A stretch of DNA of 11,010 nucleotides, from positions 1-11,010 of the forward strand of contig CACXGR010000060.1 of the NCBI GenBank assembly GCA_902767235.1, written 5' to 3'. Every line of letters begins with the position of its first letter. Within the stretch, counting starts at the first letter, position 1. The notes under the pieces are model-generated. The model did not search any database. It was not told the DNA's origin and saw only the letters and a list, made by a program, of their open reading frames with translations. Below are positions 6,411 to 11,010 of the stretch, piece after piece. The DNA comes from an uncultured Lachnospiraceae bacterium (GTDB lineage Bacteria; Bacillota; Clostridia; Lachnospirales; Lachnospiraceae). Made by a program: the position numbers and the translations under genes.

Positions 6411-6617
6411 ACAAAATCCAGAGAGAAAAAAAGAAAAGACGGAGGCAGGAAAAAGGATCTTTGTCGGATGAGATCGCGGAAGCCGGAGCATTTCTCCTTG
6501 GGGAGCATGCCGGATTTATTCATCATAACCATTAGCGAAGATTTGTTAAAGATTTTTGAAATACAATCGGCGACCTCCATTCCTGATACTTCGCTCATTT
6601 TCCCGGTTAAAAGCGTG

Positions 6618-6626
6618 TGTTATACT
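6618..6626 (+). promoter_or_regulatory. Extended -10 element upstream of the SHOCT gene
   Basis: TGTTATACT gives an extended -10 (TGn plus TATACT) about 45 bases before the ATG at 6672. No good -35 is present 16-18 bases upstream, as is common for extended -10 promoters. The remaining intergenic DNA from 6411 shows no gene and no clear terminator for the flavodoxin operon. Confidence 0.4.
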
Positions 6627-6671
6627 CTAAAAAGAAATAACCAATTTGATTCTGATATCAGGGAGAAAGCA

Positions 6672-7100
6672 ATGTATTACCAGATTGAAGGGCGCATGAA
6701 CATGAAGACGATCACTTTCGATGAGGATGGTCTTACCGTCGGCAAAAACTCGTATCCGATCGACGAGGTTGAAGAACTCAAGATCACCAATGCGCCTCTG
6801 TTTGCGACCTATGGCATCTTGAACATCCACTTGACAAACGGCAAAAATATAGCTGCTCCGTTTCCGCGCGCTGCCATGGACAAGCTAAGAAGAGCAATGC
6901 ACGACTTCGAGCACGAGCAAAAGGTGAGAAGACATTCCGTCTCCTCAACGGATGAAAAGCCCGAGGTACGCAAGGCCGGGACCTCCGCCAGCAATATGGA
7001 TCCCTACGAAGAGCTCAAGAAACTCAAGGAACTTCTGGACATGGGAATTCTCACGGAAGAGGAATTCCAGTTGAAGAAGAAGCAGCTTTTGGGGCTTTAA
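6672..7100 (+). CDS. SHOCT-domain protein
   Basis: A 142-residue soluble protein. Residues 1-80 are mostly beta strands (KTITFDEDGLTVGKNSYPIDEVEELKI, then GILNIHLTNGKNI) followed by an amphipathic helix, a PH-like or bacterial-PH-like layout. Residues 81-108 are a polar linker. The C-terminus DPYEELKKLKELLDMGILTEEEFQLKKKQLL (110-140) is a clear SHOCT domain, a short helical module at protein ends thought to mediate oligomerisation. GGGAG six bases upstream supports the ATG at 6672; another ATG at 6696 is possible. No signal peptide or membrane segment is visible. The gene is followed by a hairpin at 7141-7171 that probably ends its transcript. Function is unknown. Confidence 0.8.
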   Translation: MYYQIEGRMNMKTITFDEDGLTVGKNSYPIDEVEELKITNAPLFATYGILNIHLTNGKNIAAPFPRAAMDKLRRAMHDFEHEQKVRRHSVSSTDEKPEVRKAGTSASNMDPYEELKKLKELLDMGILTEEEFQLKKKQLLGL

Positions 7101-7140
7101 AAGGATAATTGTATCAGAAGATACTCTTTTCCGTGCTGCT

Positions 7141-7171
7141 GGAGGCACACCGAATGCGGTGCGCCTTCTTT
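7141..7171 (+). terminator. Probable terminator after the SHOCT gene
   Basis: AGGCACACCG (7143-7152) pairs with CGGTGCGCCT (7157-7166) around an AATG tetraloop, with one A-C mismatch, and the outer bases extend it. The following tract is only TTCTTTGTG, so termination may be partial. It lies between the SHOCT stop and the Shine-Dalgarno of the next gene. Confidence 0.5.
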
Positions 7172-7195
7172 GTGCGTTTTCCGGAGGTACACACA

Positions 7196-8014
7196 GTGAA
7201 GAAATATACCGCACCCTTAGTCATGCTGGCAATTTTTGAGACCGTGGCCGTGACATTGTGGCTGACCAAAAACAATATCTTTTACTTATTCAACTTCAGC
7301 TATATCGGATGTTCCATCGCACTGGGGATGTTTCTGTATATCAGGAAATACAAATATGCCCGGCGCGTTGTCCAGCTGCTTGTGGGCCTGTATATGCTGA
7401 TCTATCTGGGCCTGATCTGCCGGGAGAATATGCAGATCGAAGGCTTCTGGTATTATCTGTTCACCGGCGTCTTCGAGGCGGCGACCATCCACTACGCTGT
7501 AGCCAAGATCTTCGGACCGCTGGTCTTCGGGAGAGGCTGGTGCGGCTATGCCTGCTGGACGGCGATGGTGCTGGATTTCCTGCCCTATAAAGTGCCGCAG
7601 CAGCCCAGGAAGAAACTGGGATGGATCAGATATATAACATTTGCGATGTCGCTGGTCTTTGTCGCAGCACTGTTCCTGGCGCATGTCGGCAACATGGAGA
7701 GGATCATGTTTTGGGCATTTATCATAGGCAATGTCCTGTACTATGCCGTGGGCATCATTCTTGCCTATGCCTTCAAAGATAACCGTGCCTTCTGCAAATA
7801 TATCTGTCCGATCACAGTGTTCCTGAAACCCATGAGCTATTTTGCCCTCATGCGCATTCAGTGTGACAAAGAGAAGTGTATTTCCTGCGGGAAATGCAAG
7901 CGCGTATGTCCCATGAATGTGGACGTCACCGACAATTCCAGAAAGAGAGAGAACGGAACGGAATGCATTCTCTGCATGGAATGCAGGAATCATTGCCCCA
8001 AGGGCGCACTTTGA
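7196..8014 (+). CDS. NapH-like polytopic membrane protein with two 4Fe-4S motifs
   Basis: A 272-residue integral membrane protein. Five or so hydrophobic helices lie in residues 5-220. Two Cys pairs typical of NapH/CcoG-type proteins sit at helix edges: GWCGYAC (Cys116, Cys120) and CKYICP (Cys200, Cys204). The C-terminus is a bacterial ferredoxin-like domain: Cys228, 231, 234, 238 (CISCGKCKRVCP) and Cys257, 260, 263, 267 (CILCMECRNHCPKG), enough for two 4Fe-4S clusters on the cytoplasmic side. The start is GTG at 7196, with GGAGG eight bases upstream; the frame is open to a TTG at 7109, but that stretch overlaps the upstream hairpin and has no site. Such proteins pass electrons between membrane and soluble carriers. 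No partner oxidoreductase genes (nap, nos, ccoNOP) adjoin it, so its acceptor is unknown; the nearby flavodoxins are candidates by position only. Confidence 0.85.
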   Translation: MKKYTAPLVMLAIFETVAVTLWLTKNNIFYLFNFSYIGCSIALGMFLYIRKYKYARRVVQLLVGLYMLIYLGLICRENMQIEGFWYYLFTGVFEAATIHYAVAKIFGPLVFGRGWCGYACWTAMVLDFLPYKVPQQPRKKLGWIRYITFAMSLVFVAALFLAHVGNMERIMFWAFIIGNVLYYAVGIILAYAFKDNRAFCKYICPITVFLKPMSYFALMRIQCDKEKCISCGKCKRVCPMNVDVTDNSRKRENGTECILCMECRNHCPKGAL

Positions 8015-8108
8015 TCCTCACGTGAACAAACGACTCCAGAGGTCGCTTTTCACAGGCGGAGATCAAATCCTTCATGGACAGCTGCCTGAAGTAAAAGCAA
8101 AAAAAAGA

Positions 8109-8143
8109 AGAGGTATCCGACTTTCTCGTCATCGGATACCTCT
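8109..8143 (-). terminator. Rho-independent terminator of the minus-strand mini-unit
   Basis: A perfect 12-base stem, AGAGGTATCCGA (8109-8120) with its complement at 8132-8143, and an 11-base loop. Read on the minus strand it is followed by TCTTTTTTTTGC; on the plus strand there is no T-tract after it. It therefore terminates leftward transcription. The last two bases of its upstream arm are shared with the TAG stop of the small ORF. Confidence 0.8.
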
Positions 8144-8168
8144 ATTCTGAAAATACCTGCAATTTCAT
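8142..8168 (-). CDS. Eight-residue ORF (MKLQVFSE) with strong initiation signals
   Basis: The ORF begins with ATG at 8168-8166 and ends with TAG at 8144-8142. It is preceded by the near-perfect Shine-Dalgarno AAAGGAGGT (8184-8176) with a 7-base spacer, better than most sites in the window. A promoter (8250-8223) lies upstream and a terminator starts within its stop codon. Together these give a transcript of about 110-120 bases. The peptide is too short for family assignment. It could be a leader peptide whose controlled gene was lost, a dual-function small RNA, or a remnant 5' end of a deleted gene. The signals are seen directly; expression is inferred. Confidence 0.45.
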   Translation of the reverse strand: MKLQVFSE

Positions 8169-8222
8169 TTACGTGACCTCCTTTATATTATTAAGCTGTT
8201 ATGCTTTCCTTTTGTTAAGTCT

Positions 8223-8250
8223 ATTATAACAAAGTTCTGACAATAATCAA
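8223..8250 (-). promoter_or_regulatory. Strong minus-strand promoter of the mini-unit
   Basis: On the minus strand, TTGATT (8250-8245), a 16-base spacer and consensus TATAAT (8228-8223), with TG one base upstream of the -10 (extended -10). Transcription would start near 8217, giving a leader of about 50 bases before the small ORF. It is the best promoter match in the window. Confidence 0.75.
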
Positions 8251-8414
8251 CTATAAATTAAATTATCTGAAAACACAGACTTTTACAAACAATTTTCTGT
8301 GCAGTTGGGCGCCGGAAGACTTCTGCAGCGCAGGAATTTGCCTGAAAAGAATAGGCGCATGCGCAAATATTCTCTATACTATACTTAACCTGACGGAAGG
8401 AGGCATACAGCCGT

Positions 8415-9419
8415 ATGAAATTATCAGAGACAGCAAAGGCTTTTCAGGAACTAAAGGAGATCAGTGTCCTCGACATAGAGGGAATTCGGATCGGACAGGC
8501 ACAGAACGCGGAAGCGGCCACCGGTATGACCGTCCTGATCAGCGAGACGGGAATGCGGGCCGGGCTGGATGTGCGCGGCGGCGGGCCAGCTTCCCGGGAC
8601 AGCCAGATGCTCAATCCTCTGATGGCGATGCAGACGATCCACGGGATCGTTCTGTCGGGGGGCAGCGCATTCGGGCTGGGTGCGGCAGACGGCGTCATGA
8701 AATATCTGGAAGAGCACGACATCGGCTTCGACACAGGCGTTGCCAAAGTGCCGCTGGTCGTGCAGTCGGATATCTTTGATCTCTCCGTGGGTTCTGCGAA
8801 AGTGAGGCCGGACAAAGAGATGGGCTACGAAGCGGCGAGGGCGGCATTTGAAGCGCCGAACTATAAAGATGGCAACTACGGCGCCGGCTGCGGGGCCTCC
8901 GTCGGCAAGATCGGAGGAATGGAAACCGCCATGAAGACCGGGATCGGGAGCTATGCCGTACAGATCGGGGAGCTGAAAGTCGGTGCGATCGTGGTGCTCA
9001 ATGCGCTGGGAGATATCTATGACTGGAAGAGCGCCGAGCAGATCGCCGGACTTTTGAGCGAGGATAAGACGCAGTTCCGGAGTACAGTGGCTGCCATGTG
9101 CAGATCGATCGAAGCGGTGGAGAACAAGTTCACCGGAAACACGACGATCTCCGTCATCCTCACAAATGCGCGTTTCGAAAAGCCGCAGCTCTGCAAGATC
9201 GCGGGTATGGGACACAACGGCTACGCCCGGTCGATCCACCCGGTGCACACTTCCGCAGACGGAGACAGCATCTATGCGGTATCGCTGGGAGAAGTAAACG
9301 GGGATCAGGACCTGGTGGGAATGCTCGGAGCGGAGGTGCTCAGCGACGCGATCATCAGGGCTGTGGACTGTGCAGAGAGCGCATACGGCCTGCCGTGCAG
9401 GGCGGAGCTGGGGCTTTGA
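8415..9419 (+). CDS. P1-family (S58, DmpA-like) aminopeptidase
   Basis: A 334-residue protein of the P1/DmpA peptidase family, Ntn-type hydrolases that cut themselves into two chains and then release N-terminal residues or beta-amino acids from peptides. Family marks in order: VLDIEGIRIGQAQNAEAATGMTVL (18-41), DVRGGGPASRD (52-62), IHGIVLSGGSAFGL (75-88), YGAGCGASVGKIGG (155-168), VGAIVVLNALGD (189-200) and the cleavage/nucleophile region TGNTTISVILTNA (240-252). In this family the nucleophile is a Ser or Thr at this site; here Thr243 or Thr244 is the likely residue, where DmpA itself uses Ser. Length is about normal. AGGAGG lies 11 bases before the ATG. No signal peptide is seen, so a cytoplasmic location is likely. 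The GH25 gene follows after 55 bases. The peptide substrate is unknown. Confidence 0.9.
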   Translation: MKLSETAKAFQELKEISVLDIEGIRIGQAQNAEAATGMTVLISETGMRAGLDVRGGGPASRDSQMLNPLMAMQTIHGIVLSGGSAFGLGAADGVMKYLEEHDIGFDTGVAKVPLVVQSDIFDLSVGSAKVRPDKEMGYEAARAAFEAPNYKDGNYGAGCGASVGKIGGMETAMKTGIGSYAVQIGELKVGAIVVLNALGDIYDWKSAEQIAGLLSEDKTQFRSTVAAMCRSIEAVENKFTGNTTISVILTNARFEKPQLCKIAGMGHNGYARSIHPVHTSADGDSIYAVSLGEVNGDQDLVGMLGAEVLSDAIIRAVDCAESAYGLPCRAELGL

Positions 9420-9474
9420 TGCCGGCAGGAAGGCCCGGACAGGAGATCGCAGATTCGAAACGGGGAGAGTGTGA

Positions 9475-10509
9475 TTGAGCAGAAAAAATGACGACAGACA
9501 TACGATATGGGAAAACATGGAGGCGGCTTTTTATATTCTGCTGCCGCTTCTGTGCGCCGCCGCGATCCTGAGAGGATGCAGGACCTGGAATACGCCGAGC
9601 GAGGGATCGCAGCAGACGGCTTCCGGGCAGCAGCTCATGATGAGAGAACAGGATGAGAGCGATGCACCGGCGCCGGAGGAGTCTGTCGGGACGAAGGCTG
9701 AAGAGAAAGAAGAGGAGCAAGCCGGCGGCGGTTCAGAACCGGCCGGAAGCGCAAAGCGTGCGGCGGGAGAAGAGAAGGGCGCATCAAGCAGCAAAAAAGA
9801 CACGGAACCCAGACGGCATCCTTATGATGACGACAAATTCGCCTATTCGGAAGAGACCGGACACATGTCCTACAGTGATGAGAATTACGAATCTCTTCCG
9901 GGGATCGACGTCTCCGACCACCAGGGCGAGATCGACTGGGAAGAAGTGGCCGGAGCGGGATATAAATTCGTCTTTGTCCGCGTGGGATTCAGAGGCTACG
10001 GCGACGAGGGAACGCTCAACGAAGACACGATGGCTGTTCAGTATATGAAGGAGGCGAAGAAGGCCGGTCTGCAGGTAGGCGCCTACTTTTTCTCGCAGGC
10101 AGTCAACGAGGAGGAGGCCGCCGAGGAGGCGCGTTTTGCCGCAGAGATCATCCGAAAAGCGGGGACAGGGCTGGATCTTCCGCTGGTCTACGACCCTGAA
10201 CTGGCCGGCGGCAGCGCAGGCCGCGCCAATGATCTTGACCGGGATCAGGCGTCCGCAAATGCGCTCGCTTTTAAAAAGGCGGCGGAAAAGGAGCTGTCCT
10301 GCAAAGTGGCGCTGTACACCAATCTCTATTGGGAAAACACATATTTTGACGTGGAGACGCTCAACCAGTTTGAGATCTGGTATGCGGATTACGAGCCGAC
10401 GCCGCAGACAAGCTATCAGTTCACCTGGTGGCAGTACACGGAGAACGGATCCGTGCCCGGCATCAAGGGGAAGATGGATCTGAACCTGTGGATCAAAAGG
10501 ACCGACTGA
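9475..10509 (+). CDS. Membrane-anchored GH25 lysozyme (muramidase)
   Basis: A 344-residue protein cutting the MurNAc-GlcNAc beta-1,4 bond of peptidoglycan. It has a TTG start at 9475 with GGGGAGAG about five bases upstream; an ATG at 9517 (Met15) is the alternative. Residues 15-35 are one hydrophobic segment (MEAAFYILLPLLCAAAILRG), an uncleaved anchor or signal. Residues 40-135 are a charged, low-complexity linker. The GH25 domain fills 142-341: GIDVSDHQGEIDW (143-155), FVFVRVGFRGYG (165-176), VGAYFFSQAV (201-210), LPLVYDPEL (235-243) with Asp240 and Glu242 in the catalytic DxE position, and WWQYTENGSVPGIKGKMDLN (318-337). The DPE version is less usual than DWE or DLE but keeps both acids. 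No cell-wall binding repeats are present. The host may use it in wall turnover. Confidence 0.9.
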   Translation: MSRKNDDRHTIWENMEAAFYILLPLLCAAAILRGCRTWNTPSEGSQQTASGQQLMMREQDESDAPAPEESVGTKAEEKEEEQAGGGSEPAGSAKRAAGEEKGASSSKKDTEPRRHPYDDDKFAYSEETGHMSYSDENYESLPGIDVSDHQGEIDWEEVAGAGYKFVFVRVGFRGYGDEGTLNEDTMAVQYMKEAKKAGLQVGAYFFSQAVNEEEAAEEARFAAEIIRKAGTGLDLPLVYDPELAGGSAGRANDLDRDQASANALAFKKAAEKELSCKVALYTNLYWENTYFDVETLNQFEIWYADYEPTPQTSYQFTWWQYTENGSVPGIKGKMDLNLWIKRTD

Positions 10510-10526
10510 TGAGAGTGCGGAAGATA

Positions 10527-10535
10527 TGGTATAAT
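10527..10535 (+). promoter_or_regulatory. Extended -10 promoter of the GH1 gene
   Basis: TGGTATAAT is an extended -10 with a consensus TATAAT at 10530-10535, about 28 bases before the GH1 ATG. The -35 position (10507-10512, TGATGA) is weak and overlaps the GH25 stop codon. The GH1 gene thus seems to have its own promoter; no operator was recognised. Confidence 0.6.
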
Positions 10536-10563
10536 CAATGAAAACGGTAAAGGAGGCTGGGCA

Positions 10564-11010
10564 ATGGCATTTGCAAAGAACTTTTTATGGGGAGGCGCTG
10601 TTGCGGCACATCAGCTCGAGGGAGCGTGGGATGTGGACGGAAGAGGCCCAAGCGTCAGCGATGTGATGACAGGGGGCTCCAATAAAGTGGCCCGCAGGAT
10701 CACAGACGGCGTGGTGCCGGGTGAAAACTATCCCAATCACAAGGGAATTGACTTTTTCCACACCTATAAGGAGGATGTGAAGCTCTTTGCAGAGCTCGGA
10801 TTTAAGTGCTTCCGCACATCGATCTCCTGGAGCCGCATTTTCCCCAAGGGCGACGAGACAGAGCCCAATGAGGCGGGACTTCAGTTCTACGACGATCTGT
10901 TTGACGAGCTTTTGAAATACGGGATCGAACCGGTGATCACGCTCAGCCACTTTGAGATGCCCTACTACCTGACGCAGGCGTACGGCGGCTGGACCAACCG
11001 CAAGCTGGTC
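10564..11010 (+). CDS. GH1 beta-glucosidase or 6-phospho-beta-glucosidase (partial, 5' end)
   Basis: The first 149 codons of a glycoside hydrolase family 1 protein; the window ends inside the gene, and members are usually 450-490 residues. The N-terminal signature FLWGGAVAAHQLEGAW (7-22) contains Gln17, a sugar-binding residue. SISWSRIFPKG (86-96) and ITLSHFEMPYYL (125-136), with His129 at the sugar-binding position, follow in order. AAAGGAGG lies before the ATG at 10564, after an extended -10 promoter. The sequence resembles BglA/AscB-type 6-phospho-beta-glucosidases, which act after PTS uptake of beta-glucosides in the cytoplasm. The residues that decide phosphate recognition and the two catalytic Glu lie beyond the window, so this remains open. 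Confidence 0.92.
   Translation, partial: MAFAKNFLWGGAVAAHQLEGAWDVDGRGPSVSDVMTGGSNKVARRITDGVVPGENYPNHKGIDFFHTYKEDVKLFAELGFKCFRTSISWSRIFPKGDETEPNEAGLQFYDDLFDELLKYGIEPVITLSHFEMPYYLTQAYGGWTNRKLV

Larger units (their letters stand above)
8015..8414. other. 400-base intergenic region with a minus-strand mini-unit
   Basis: No conventional gene is present. The left part (8026-8094, plus strand) has a short frame ending FSQAEIKSFMDSCLK-stop that may be the tail of a decayed gene. The middle (8100-8250) holds a full minus-strand promoter, Shine-Dalgarno, 8-codon ORF and terminator, listed separately. The right part is AT-rich and then carries the palindrome GCGCATGCGC (8355-8364) and overlapping TATACT -10 candidates (8375-8380, 8380-8385) for the peptidase gene, without a good -35. 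Confidence 0.6.

Noticed and set aside
6488..6510. Hairpin GCAT-tt-CTCC ... GGAG-c-ATGC after the lipoprotein flavodoxin gene
   Set aside because: The stem is short and interrupted and no T-tract follows, so it does not qualify as a terminator.
5796..6598. Two long minus-strand frames opposite the lipoprotein flavodoxin
   Set aside because: No ribosome binding site and no recognisable domain; the flavodoxin on the other strand explains the open frames.
7109..7195. TTG-started N-terminal extension of the 4Fe-4S membrane protein
   Set aside because: It runs through a terminator-like hairpin and has no Shine-Dalgarno, whereas GTG at 7196 has GGAGG at ideal spacing.
8109..8143. The hairpin as a plus-strand terminator for the 4Fe-4S gene
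   Set aside because: The plus strand has an A-tract before the stem and no T-tract after it; the signal is oriented leftward. Some pausing on the plus strand cannot be excluded.
8451..9518. A 355-codon open frame on the minus strand opposite the P1 peptidase
   Set aside because: It mirrors the codon structure of the peptidase gene, is rich in His, Arg and Asp as antisense frames are, matches no family, and the plus strand is a clear conserved protein.
1..11010. CRISPR arrays, transposon ends, tRNA or rRNA genes
   Set aside because: No regularly spaced repeats, transposase motifs, tRNA-like cloverleafs or rRNA segments were recognised by eye on either strand.

Overview
The window looks like chromosomal DNA of a gut-type low-GC-phylum Firmicute (Clostridia, most like Lachnospiraceae). 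This is inferred from AGGAGG-type ribosome binding sites before most genes, intermediate base composition, a few TTG/GTG starts, and the family mix: HxlR and LysR regulators, small flavodoxins, an aldo/keto reductase, a lipoprotein flavodoxin, an NapH-like ferredoxin membrane protein, a GH25 lysozyme and a GH1 glucosidase. No rRNA, tRNA, CRISPR array, insertion sequence or phage gene was seen. || Layout. 1-463: a gene-poor start, then a small orphan Imm32-like immunity protein. 464-1349: a ZIP-family metal transporter behind a possible metal-responsive operator. 1451-1837: an alpha/beta hydrolase that stops about halfway and is probably a pseudogene. 1953-2994: a divergent pair, an HxlR regulator (minus) and a flavin reductase-like protein (plus), with two adjacent dyads between them; a strong terminator follows the reductase. 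3069-6410: a LysR regulator (minus) divergent from a three-gene redox operon (cytoplasmic flavodoxin, aldo/keto reductase, lipoprotein-anchored flavodoxin), with overlapping divergent promoters. 6672-8014: a SHOCT-domain protein and a membrane protein with two 4Fe-4S motifs. 8015-8414: an intergenic region containing a complete small minus-strand unit (extended -10 promoter, strong Shine-Dalgarno, 8-codon ORF, rho-independent terminator). 8415-10509: a P1-family (S58) aminopeptidase and a membrane-anchored GH25 muramidase. 10564 to the end: the start of a GH1 beta-glucosidase or 6-phospho-beta-glucosidase, cut by the window edge. || How the genes fit together. The centre (about 1.95-8.0 kb) is a redox neighbourhood: two regulator/target pairs control flavin- or NAD(P)H-dependent proteins, and two further proteins could carry electrons at or across the membrane (lipoprotein flavodoxin, polytopic ferredoxin). 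This suggests a response to electrophiles, quinones or redox imbalance, but no substrate can be read from the sequence. The right end concerns peptide, cell-wall and sugar breakdown. The most unusual item is the minus-strand mini-transcript at about 8100-8250: it has every signal of an expressed gene, encodes only eight residues, and has no gene downstream to attenuate.
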